Assembly (NCBI GenBank): GCA_021780415.1
Contig: JAJXYW010000301.1
Coordinates: 1-8,157, forward strand
DNA from: Acidobacteriota bacterium
GTDB lineage: Bacteria > Acidobacteriota > Terriglobia > Terriglobales > Acidobacteriaceae
Reading direction: 5' to 3'
DNA length: 8,157 nucleotides
Shown here: positions 1-5,500 of the stretch, piece after piece
Numbering within the stretch: position 1 is the first letter of the stretch
Layout of the letters: every line of letters starts with the position of its first letter
Notes under the pieces: generated by a model
Told to the model about the DNA's origin: nothing
Databases searched by the model: none
The model's input: the letters and a program-made list of their open reading frames with translations, nothing else
Made by a program: the position numbers and the translations under genes

Positions 1-738
1 GATGTGGAGCTGGAACTGTTTGGGACCATCGATCCGATTGGCAAGGAAGTGGTGATTGCGGGGCGGACGTTTACTGTGATCGGCGTGTATGAGAAGCAGA
101 AGACGGCGTTTGGCGGGGGTAAGAATCCGGATGACAGCTTTGCGTACTTTCCGGTGTCGACGTTCAAGAAATTGCACCCGGAGATTTTGGATTATTGGCT
201 GAGCGCGAAGTTCGACGACCAGAAGAACAAAGCGCTGGTGATGGATGAGATTCGCGAGGTGCTGCGGCGGCGGCGCAAGGTGCGTAATGAGCAGCCGGAT
301 AATTTTGCGATCTTCAGCTCGGACTCGATTACGAAGCTGTGGAACCAGATTACGGGGAGCCTGTTTCTGCTGATGTTTGGATTGAGCGCGGTGGGGTTGA
401 TGGTGGGCGGCGTGGGCGTGATGAACATCATGCTGGTGAGCGTGACGGAGCGGACGCGGGAGATTGGCGTGCGTAAGGCGATTGGAGCGACCAGGCAGAC
501 GATTCTGCTGCAGTTTACGCTGGAGGCGATGGTGCTGTGCGCAGTGGGCGGCGTGATCGGGATCGTGGCGGGGGCGGGGATTGCGATGGTGGTGAGGTTC
601 TGGATTCCGAGCCAGGTGAGCGCGCTGTGGGTGCTGGCCGCGTTCGCTTGCTCGTGCGGCATTGGCCTGCTGTTCGGGATTTATCCCGCGTGGAAGGCGG
701 CGAATCTGAATCCGATTGAGGCGCTGAGGTATGAGTGA
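1..738 (+). CDS. MacB/FtsX-type ABC transporter permease, C-terminal part (5' end outside window)
   Basis: The frame is open from base 1 (reads DVELELFG...) and stops with TGA at 736-738, so this is the last 245 residues of a longer permease; MacB-type proteins usually have about 400 residues or more. Residues 1 to about 115 are the end of the periplasmic core domain (the LFG..DPIGKEV motif is typical). Three membrane segments follow at about 118-147, 172-199 and 206-229. Between the first two lies the cytoplasmic stretch ERTREIGVRKAIGATR (149-164), the hallmark that couples to the ATPase. The end, YPAWKAANLNPIEALRYE, is the standard MacB-family C-terminus. Known role of the family: an inner-membrane mechanotransmission permease that works with a MacB-like ATPase, and often an MFP and TolC, to export macrolides, peptides or lipoproteins. 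The substrate cannot be read from this fragment. The ATPase is probably encoded upstream, outside the window. Codon use is G/T-ending like the other rightward genes. Confidence 0.93.
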   Translation, partial: DVELELFGTIDPIGKEVVIAGRTFTVIGVYEKQKTAFGGGKNPDDSFAYFPVSTFKKLHPEILDYWLSAKFDDQKNKALVMDEIREVLRRRRKVRNEQPDNFAIFSSDSITKLWNQITGSLFLLMFGLSAVGLMVGGVGVMNIMLVSVTERTREIGVRKAIGATRQTILLQFTLEAMVLCAVGGVIGIVAGAGIAMVVRFWIPSQVSALWVLAAFACSCGIGLLFGIYPAWKAANLNPIEALRYE

Positions 739-752
739 GTAGCGGGGAAGGT

Positions 753-830
753 GTAGAGAGTAAGGAGTAGAGAGAGACGGCGAGATACTCTGCTCCTTAC
801 TCTCTACTCCTTACTCACTATTCACTACAC
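753..830. repeat. Palindromic heptanucleotide repeat element
   Basis: The right half is a run of 7-mers in register: CTCCTTA (793-799), CTCTCTA (800-806), CTCCTTA (807-813), CTCACTA (814-820), TTCACTA (821-827), then CAC. The left half carries the complementary units TAGAGAG, TAAGGAG, TAGAGAG (754-774). The two halves can pair in two registers that differ by two heptads. Bases 753-772 pair with 788-807 (20 bp, with one G.T in place of a Watson-Crick pair; 15-nt loop). Alternatively 758-774 pair with 800-816 (17 bp, exact). The element fills almost the whole gap between the permease stop and the next ATG. In transcripts reading through from the permease it would fold as a long stem, but no U-run follows, so it is not a classic terminator. 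Heptad short tandem repeats are known from cyanobacteria (STRR); membership in a dispersed family here is inferred. Confidence 0.85.
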
Positions 831-831
831 T
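826..831 (+). promoter_or_regulatory. Candidate -10 box (TACACT) for a leaderless hpnI-like transcript
   Basis: TACACT matches the TANNNT shape of a sigma-70 -10 box and ends 6 nt before the ATG at 838, so transcription would be expected to begin at or next to the start codon. No Shine-Dalgarno sequence is visible in the short space before the ATG. The box overlaps the last heptad of the repeat element. The corresponding -35 position (about 803-808, TCTACT) lies inside the stem and does not resemble TTGACA. The same box and spacing occur before the CDF gene. Confidence 0.5.
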
Positions 832-837
832 GTTGGG

Positions 838-2016
838 ATGGAGTGGATTGCGCTGGTGGTTGAGGTCGGGTTGGTGGGGCTGACGCTGGCGGGGATGGCG
901 TATGGGGTGATTGCGCTGTGGGGGGCGCGGGACTTTGAACATGCTGCACGGGATGAGGCGGCGCGTGAGGGTGCGGGGATGGCGCCGGATGCGGCTTTGG
1001 GCGTGTCGATTCTGAAGCCGGTGAAGGGCGTGGATGCGCGGATGTTTGCGGGGTTGGTGAGCCACTGCGCGCAGGAGTATGCGGGGGAGTTTGAGCTGGT
1101 GTTCGGGGCGAACTCGGTGGAGGATGCGGCGGTGCGGGAGATTGCGCGGCTGCGGGCGGAGTGGCCTGGGGTCAGCATCCGGCTGGTGGAGTGCGAGGCA
1201 CGGCTGGGGACCAATGGGAAGATGTCGAACCTGGCGCAGATGCTGCCTCATGCGCGGTTTGAACACGTGATTGTGAATGACAGCGATATTCGGGTGTCGC
1301 CGCGGTATTTGGAGCGGGTGATGGCAGGGTTTGGGGATGAGCAGGTGGGGTTGGTGACGGCGCCGTATGTGGGACGGGCGCATGGCGGGGTGTGGTCCAG
1401 GCTGGAGGCGTTGGGGATTTCGACGGACTTTATGGTGGGGGTGCTGACGGCGCGAAAGCTGGAGGGAGGGATTCGGTTTGGGCTGGGGTCGACGCTGGCT
1501 ACGACGAAGACCGCGCTGGCGGCGATGGGTGGGTTTGAGGCGCTGGTGGATGAGCTGGCGGACGACTATGAGCTGGGGGCGCGGCTGAGCGCGGTGGGGT
1601 ACAAGGTGGCGCTGGTGCGGGAGGTGGTGGAGACGACGGTGCCGGCGTATACGCTGCGCGGGTTCTGCGAGCATCAACTGCGGTGGGCGCGGGGAACGCG
1701 GGACTCGCGGCGGTGGGGGTATGTGGGGCTGGGGGTGACGTATATGCTGCCGTGGGCGATGGCGACGGTGGTGGCGAGCGGGTTTGCGCTGTGGTCGTTT
1801 GCGCTGCTGAGTATGGCGCTGCTGGTGCGGGCGAGTGTCGCGCTGACGGTGGGAGTGGGGATTCTGCGGGATGGGCAGGTGCTGCGGGATTTCTGGCTGC
1901 TGCCGCTGCGGGATTGCTTTGGGTTGTTCTTCTGGGCGTGGAGCTATGCGAGCGATGTGGTGGTGTGGCGGGGGGAGAGGTTTCGGTTGAAGAGGGGCGT
2001 GCTGGTGCGGGTGTGA
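838..2016 (+). CDS. hpnI: HpnI-like / ceramide glucosyltransferase-like glycosyltransferase (GT21)
   Basis: The product has 392 residues, near the usual HpnI length. An N-terminal membrane anchor spans about 3-28. The GT-A catalytic domain follows: SILKPVKGVD (57-66), D96 in the nucleotide-sugar region, GTNGKMSNLAQM (124-135), the DSD metal-binding motif (148-150, in VNDSDIRVSP), LADDYELG (240-247) with the likely catalytic Asp, and HQLRWARGTR (279-288), the (Q/R)xxRW processive-type signature. C-terminal hydrophobic segments lie at about 299-344 and 355-375. Known role: HpnI transfers N-acetylglucosamine from UDP-GlcNAc to bacteriohopanetetrol at the inner membrane; eukaryotic GT21 members make glucosylceramide. 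Bacterial glucosylceramide synthesis is the main alternative, and sequence motifs alone do not separate them. No hopanoid gene (shc, hpnH, hpnK) is visible nearby. ATG 838 is preferred over the in-frame ATG at 895, which would remove the start of the membrane anchor. Confidence 0.8.
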   Translation: MEWIALVVEVGLVGLTLAGMAYGVIALWGARDFEHAARDEAAREGAGMAPDAALGVSILKPVKGVDARMFAGLVSHCAQEYAGEFELVFGANSVEDAAVREIARLRAEWPGVSIRLVECEARLGTNGKMSNLAQMLPHARFEHVIVNDSDIRVSPRYLERVMAGFGDEQVGLVTAPYVGRAHGGVWSRLEALGISTDFMVGVLTARKLEGGIRFGLGSTLATTKTALAAMGGFEALVDELADDYELGARLSAVGYKVALVREVVETTVPAYTLRGFCEHQLRWARGTRDSRRWGYVGLGVTYMLPWAMATVVASGFALWSFALLSMALLVRASVALTVGVGILRDGQVLRDFWLLPLRDCFGLFFWAWSYASDVVVWRGERFRLKRGVLVRV

Positions 2017-2036
2017 GCCTGCGTGGTGGTCGAGGA

Positions 2037-4184
2037 TCAGGGTTTTGGTTGGTTGCTGAGAATCTCTTTGCCGCCGGATTGGGCTAGGACGTAGATGGGG
2101 CCGGGGAGTGGCGGGAGTTGGTTGGGCGGGTCGGTGAGGGACTGCCAGAGGAAGATGCGCTGCGGGCTGGACCACTTTTGCGCGAGGGAGGCGGGGGTTT
2201 CAAAGATCGGTGGAGCGTCGGAGAAGAAGCTGCCGTACCAGAGGTTGGAGCTGCGGCCTTCGAGGATGTGGATGAAGTTGGCGGCGCCGGGCGTGGGCGC
2301 GTAGGTGGACGGGCGCTGGAGATAGAAGCCTAGCGTGCTGCCGGCTTCGTATTCGCCGTGAATGACGATGAGGTCTTGCGGCTTCACTTGAGGCGCGATG
2401 GCCTGGGCGAGTTGCGCGGAGGTGAGGACCGGGGCGAAGGTTTGCAGGCCGAGATGCGCGGCGAGGAGGAAGGTGAAGGCTCCGGCGGCGAGGGACAGAT
2501 TGGCGGCGTGGGGTTTGGCTTTCAAGCGAAGGAGCAGGGCGGCGAGGGGGCCGAGGAAGAGGCCTGAAGCGGCGAGGGCGAGAGGGAGCCGGAAGAGGGT
2601 GAGGGCCGGGCCGGTGAGGTCGAGGAAGTGACCCATGCTGAGGGCGTAGTCGGAGGGGTTCTGGGTGAGTAGCGCGGCGAGATCGTGGGTGGGGGTCAGG
2701 TTGCGCGTGCGGATGAGGAATGTGACGGCGGCGGTGGCGAAGAGAGCGCCGAAGAAGAGGACGGTGGCGGTGCATCGGATGGCGGCGCGCGCGGTGGTTG
2801 GAGCGGATATTTGAGAAGCGAGATGCGCGGTGGTGGCGGGAGAAGTTGAGACGGAGTCGTGGGCGAGCCAGGCGGCGAGGAGGATGGCGAGAGCGGGGAG
2901 GGCGGGGAGGACGTAGTACTCCTGACGCGTGGAGAAGGCGAAGAAGAGAAGGATGACGGCGGCCCAGAGGAGGAGAAGCAGAGCGCCGCGACGCTTGAGC
3001 GGGAGGTCGTGGCGGCGGAGCTGGCTGCGGAAGATTTGGGAGCGGCTGGTGCTGCCGAAGAAGGGCGCGGCCCAGGCGGTGGCCTTGAAGACGAAGGCGG
3101 ACCAGGGCATGAGCCAGAGGAAGCAGAGTCCCCAGAAGAGCCAGAGGGGCGAGGTGTCGTAGTCGTGGGGGATGCGGAGGTTGAGGTAGCGGAGCAGGTG
3201 CTCGTTCATGAAGTAGAACCAGAACCAGCCGCGGACGTTGCCGTTGGAGGGCAGGGGCACGAGCCAGTGGCCGAGAGAGAGAGGGAAGGTGTACTGGGAT
3301 ACGAAGCGGAAGGGGGCGGGATGGCCTTCGGTGGGATTGGCCAGGCCGGCGAGGAGGTGCCAGGGCGCGGCGATGAGCAGGAAGGCTTCGAGGGTGGACC
3401 AGGGATGGAGGTCTCGGAGACGGCGGAGGGTGCGTTTGATGCCGCGCGTGAGGAGGAGATAGAGCGCGACGATGGCGACGGGGAAGACGACGCCGATGAG
3501 GCCTTTGCTGAGGACGTTGAGGGCGCAGGCGGCGGCGAAGAGGCCGCTGTAGAGGCGCAGATGCGAAGAGGAACTGCGGGTCTCTTCACGGCGGCCTGCG
3601 GCTTGCGGTCGAGATGACAGTGATTGTTGGGAGGGAGAGCCGAGCTCTTCGGTGCGCCAGAAGGCGTAGAGGGCGAGGGTGGTGAAGAGGCAGACGGCGG
3701 CGTCTGGGATGAGGATGCGGGTGAAGAGGAAGATGCCGAAGCTGGAGAGCAGGATGAGCGCGGCGTAGAGGCCGGCGCGGGTGGCCGCCTCGGGTCGGTT
3801 GGGGTTGTGGAAGATGCGGCGGGCGAGGGCTTCGACGAGCAGGGCGAGGGCCAGGATGGAGAGAGCGAGTGGGATGCGAGCGGCGATGGCGAGGGCGCGC
3901 GGAGTGGTGGCGCCGAGGAGTTGGAAGACACGCATGACGGCGGCCATGGACCAGTAGAGGAGTGGCGCCTTTTCGAGGTAGCGGATGCCGTTGGCGTAGA
4001 GGGTAACGTGGTCGTGGCGGAGGAGCATCTCGCGGGCGACTTCGGCGTGAACGCTGTCGGCGTCGTCGAGGAGCGCGGGGGTGACGAGGGTGAAGGTGGA
4101 GTAGAAGGCGAGCCAGAGGAGGAGGATGGTGAGGAGGGTGGAGCGGGGCCGGGCAATGGGTCGGGATGGCGTCGCGGGAGGCAT
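2037..4184 (-). CDS. ArnT-like / PMT-family integral membrane glycosyltransferase
   Basis: The product has 715 residues, longer than the roughly 550 of E. coli ArnT. The first transmembrane helix (about 16-37) is followed by the periplasmic catalytic signature DDADSVHAEVAREML (40-54) and NGIRYLEKAPLLYW (65-78), both typical of ArnT and related GT83/GT39 enzymes. Later hallmarks are KGLIGVVFP (227-235), AAPWHLLAG (272-280), NEHLLRYLN (327-335) and RQEYYVLPALPALAIL (420-435). There are ten or more hydrophobic segments, and the soluble C-terminal domain (about 586-715) contains the HGEYEAGSTLGFYLQRP stretch. Known role of the family: transfer of a sugar from a polyprenyl-phosphate donor to lipid A, protein or another glycan at the periplasmic face. 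The acceptor and sugar cannot be read here. Residues about 183-209 are a hydrophilic, Ser/Arg-rich loop encoded by repeat-like DNA (separate entry). The gene converges on the hpnI-like gene with only 20 nt between stops and no clear terminator. Codons are strongly C-ending, unlike the rightward neighbours. Confidence 0.88.
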   Translation of the reverse strand: MPPATPSRPIARPRSTLLTILLLWLAFYSTFTLVTPALLDDADSVHAEVAREMLLRHDHVTLYANGIRYLEKAPLLYWSMAAVMRVFQLLGATTPRALAIAARIPLALSILALALLVEALARRIFHNPNRPEAATRAGLYAALILLSSFGIFLFTRILIPDAAVCLFTTLALYAFWRTEELGSPSQQSLSSRPQAAGRREETRSSSSHLRLYSGLFAAACALNVLSKGLIGVVFPVAIVALYLLLTRGIKRTLRRLRDLHPWSTLEAFLLIAAPWHLLAGLANPTEGHPAPFRFVSQYTFPLSLGHWLVPLPSNGNVRGWFWFYFMNEHLLRYLNLRIPHDYDTSPLWLFWGLCFLWLMPWSAFVFKATAWAAPFFGSTSRSQIFRSQLRRHDLPLKRRGALLLLLWAAVILLFFAFSTRQEYYVLPALPALAILLAAWLAHDSVSTSPATTAHLASQISAPTTARAAIRCTATVLFFGALFATAAVTFLIRTRNLTPTHDLAALLTQNPSDYALSMGHFLDLTGPALTLFRLPLALAASGLFLGPLAALLLRLKAKPHAANLSLAAGAFTFLLAAHLGLQTFAPVLTSAQLAQAIAPQVKPQDLIVIHGEYEAGSTLGFYLQRPSTYAPTPGAANFIHILEGRSSNLWYGSFFSDAPPIFETPASLAQKWSSPQRIFLWQSLTDPPNQLPPLPGPIYVLAQSGGKEILSNQPKP
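3557..3620 (-). repeat. Repeat-like segment inside the ArnT-like gene
   Basis: Read on the minus strand, the segment starts CTGTCATCTCGACCG, continues through two heptad-like units (AAGCCGC, AGGCCGC) and ends in GAAGAGACCCGCAG and CTCTTCGCATCTG. From memory, its TGTCAT-TCGACCG start and its GAGACC-CGCA stretch resemble intergenic repeats that are scattered through Terriglobia genomes. This is recollection, not a search. It is read in frame as SRPQAAGRREETRSSSSHL (about residues 191-209), between hydrophobic segments ending near 176 and beginning near 214. No stop or frameshift results. Confidence 0.5.
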
Positions 4185-4192
4185 TGGTGTTT

Positions 4193-4198
4193 AGTGTA
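4193..4198 (-). promoter_or_regulatory. Candidate -10 box (TACACT) for the ArnT-like gene
   Basis: On the minus strand TACACT is followed by 8 nt (AAACACCA) and then the ATG at 4184. There is no purine-rich Shine-Dalgarno sequence in that gap, so a leaderless or near-leaderless transcript is inferred. A TTGACA-like -35 is not evident 17 nt upstream. Confidence 0.45.
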
Positions 4199-4223
4199 TG
4201 CGGGAGGAGTGGATGTGCTGCGA

Positions 4224-4251
4224 TTCCGTGCCCCAGAAGAGGGGCATGGGA
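4224..4251. repeat. Short hairpin in the divergent promoter region
   Basis: TGCCCC (4229-4234) and GGGGCA (4241-4246) pair exactly around a 6-nt AGAAGA loop. The stem extends outward to 4224/4251 with two G.T pairs, giving about 11 bp. It lies between the outward-facing starts of the ArnT-like (4184) and Rieske (4287) genes, upstream of both candidate -10 boxes. It could be an operator-like site or part of a dispersed repeat. With no T-run on either side it is unlikely to be a terminator. Confidence 0.5.
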
Positions 4252-4273
4252 CACCGGGAGTCGCGGGGTCGGG

Positions 4274-4279
4274 TAGACT
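4274..4279 (+). promoter_or_regulatory. Candidate -10 box (TAGACT) for the Rieske oxygenase gene
   Basis: TAGACT ends 7 nt before the ATG at 4287, with GGCTGCG between and no Shine-Dalgarno sequence. This is the same arrangement as for three other genes of the window. The -35 region (about 4251-4256, ACACCG) is not recognisable. Confidence 0.42.
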
Positions 4280-4286
4280 GGCTGCG

Positions 4287-5432
4287 ATGGCAAAGATGAA
4301 GCCGATGACGGCGGCGGTGCGGCAGAGCCTGGTGCAGTTGGCGAGCAGCGGGCCGGCAGCGGAGATGGTGTTCGGGGAGTGGTATCCGGCGCTGCGTGCG
4401 GAGGGATTGAGGCGCGGCGATACGGCGGTGACGACGCTGCTGGGGATTCCGATGCTGGTGGGGCGGAAGAGCGATGGCGCGCTGTTTGCGATGCGGGATC
4501 TGTGTCCGCATCGGGGGATTCCGCTGTCGGCGGGGTGGTTCGATGGGGAGACGGTGCAGTGCAAGTATCATGGCTGGCGGTTTGAGCCTTGCAGCGGACG
4601 ATGCGAGGAGATTCCTTCGCTGACTTCGTTCGATGAGCTGGTGCCGACGAAGATCTATGCGAACTCGTTTCCGGTGACGGAGCGGGATGGGTATGCGTGG
4701 GTGTATGTTCCGGCCGCGGGCGCTGGACGGGTGGAGGATTTGAGTGGGTTGCCGGAGGTGCCGACGCTGCCGAAGTTCGGGGCGCGGTATCGGAGTGCGC
4801 ACCTGACGGCGGAGCTGCCGTGCAATGTGGACCACGGGATTATCGGGTTGATGGACCCGGCGCATGGGCCGTTTGTGCATCGGGCGTGGTGGTGGCGGAG
4901 CGCGGCGAGTATCCATGAGAAGACGAAGCGGTTTGAGCCGATTGAGGATGGCGAGCATGGTGGACGGAATGCCGGGTTTCGGATGAGTGCTCATGCGCCT
5001 TCGTCGAACTCGGCGCCGTATAAGCTGCTGGGTAAGCCGGTGACGACGATTGATTTTGTGCTGCCGAACCGGCGATATGAGACGATTCGCGCGGTGAATG
5101 CGAAGGGGAAAGAGCGGTGGTTTGCGTCGCTGACGACGGTGACTCCGGTGACCGCGACGTCGTGCCGGATCGATGTGGTGGCGGCGTGGGATATCGGGTA
5201 TCACGTGCCGTTTGTGCTGCCGGTCGCGAAGTACTTTGGAGCGAAGTTTGTGGCGCAGGACCAGCGGACGATGGTGGAACAGGCGCGGGGACTGCGGTCG
5301 AACCCTGGGCTGATGCTGATCGACGACGCGGACATGCCGGCGAAGTGGTACTTCGCGCTGAAGCAGCGCAGGCTGACGGGTGAGGGCGAGCATCCGCTGG
5401 CGGGGCCGGTGGAGCTGCACTGGAGGAGCTGA
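4287..5432 (+). CDS. Rieske [2Fe-2S] non-haem iron oxygenase, alpha subunit-like
   Basis: The product has 381 residues. The Rieske domain occupies about 28-140 with cluster ligands C73, H75, C92 and H95 (CPH...CKYHGW, C-x-H-x16-C-x2-H). The catalytic domain follows. MDPAHGPFVH supplies D190-x2-H193-x4-H198, matching the bridging Asp and two iron-binding His of naphthalene dioxygenase and VanA-type enzymes. D325 in VAQDQRTMVEQ is the likely third iron ligand. Known chemistry: O2 activation for hydroxylation, demethylation or desaturation, with electrons from a separate reductase. No reductase or ferredoxin gene is visible nearby, so it probably borrows one. One oddity: the Asp/Glu-Asn pair usually just before the D-x2-H motif is replaced by IG (186-187). 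The substrate is unknown. The reading frame stays open for 221 codons upstream, but that part is antisense to the ArnT-like gene. ATG 4287 is chosen because it fits the family N-terminus and the TAGACT box; ATG 4296 and 4305 are possible. Confidence 0.88.
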   Translation: MAKMKPMTAAVRQSLVQLASSGPAAEMVFGEWYPALRAEGLRRGDTAVTTLLGIPMLVGRKSDGALFAMRDLCPHRGIPLSAGWFDGETVQCKYHGWRFEPCSGRCEEIPSLTSFDELVPTKIYANSFPVTERDGYAWVYVPAAGAGRVEDLSGLPEVPTLPKFGARYRSAHLTAELPCNVDHGIIGLMDPAHGPFVHRAWWWRSAASIHEKTKRFEPIEDGEHGGRNAGFRMSAHAPSSNSAPYKLLGKPVTTIDFVLPNRRYETIRAVNAKGKERWFASLTTVTPVTATSCRIDVVAAWDIGYHVPFVLPVAKYFGAKFVAQDQRTMVEQARGLRSNPGLMLIDDADMPAKWYFALKQRRLTGEGEHPLAGPVELHWRS

Positions 5433-5488
5433 GGCTCAGGGTGTGTTCGTGAAGGTGGGGCGGCGAACTGCGAAGATGGCGGGCGTTC

Positions 5489-5494
5489 TACACT
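5489..5494 (+). promoter_or_regulatory. Candidate -10 box (TACACT) for the CDF transporter gene
   Basis: TACACT ends 6 nt before the ATG at 5501, separated by GGTGGT, exactly the spacing seen before the hpnI-like gene. GGTGGT abuts the ATG too closely to be a ribosome-binding site for it, but could weakly serve the in-frame ATG at 5510. The rest of the 68-nt gap after the Rieske stop shows no terminator. Confidence 0.48.
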
Positions 5495-5500
5495 GGTGGT

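Noticed and set aside
753..807. Long stem after the ABC permease as a Rho-independent terminator
   Set aside because: The stem is AG/CT-repeat rich, not GC-rich, and no T-run follows on the plus strand. It is better described as a repeat palindrome, though it might stabilise the 3' end of the permease mRNA.
2017..2036. Terminator between the convergent hpnI-like and ArnT-like genes
   Set aside because: The 20-nt gap has no stem of useful length and no T-run; termination, if any, must lie within the coding ends.
811..2175. 454-codon open frame on the minus strand opposite the hpnI-like gene
   Set aside because: It has a Pro/His/Arg-rich shadow composition with no domain, and the opposite strand carries all the GT21 motifs in order.
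2859..3617. 252-codon open frame on the plus strand within the ArnT-like gene
   Set aside because: It is Glu/Gly-rich shadow sequence of the minus-strand gene, without a family signature or ribosome-binding site.
3624..4286. In-frame N-terminal extension of 221 codons upstream of the Rieske oxygenase
   Set aside because: It is antisense to the well-supported ArnT-like gene and is Gly/Glu-rich low complexity. Rieske homology begins only after ATG 4287. The frame is open because of strand-biased codon use.
4191..5420. 409-codon minus-strand frame opposite the Rieske gene
   Set aside because: It is an Arg/His/Pro-rich shadow; the sense strand holds the complete Rieske and iron motifs.
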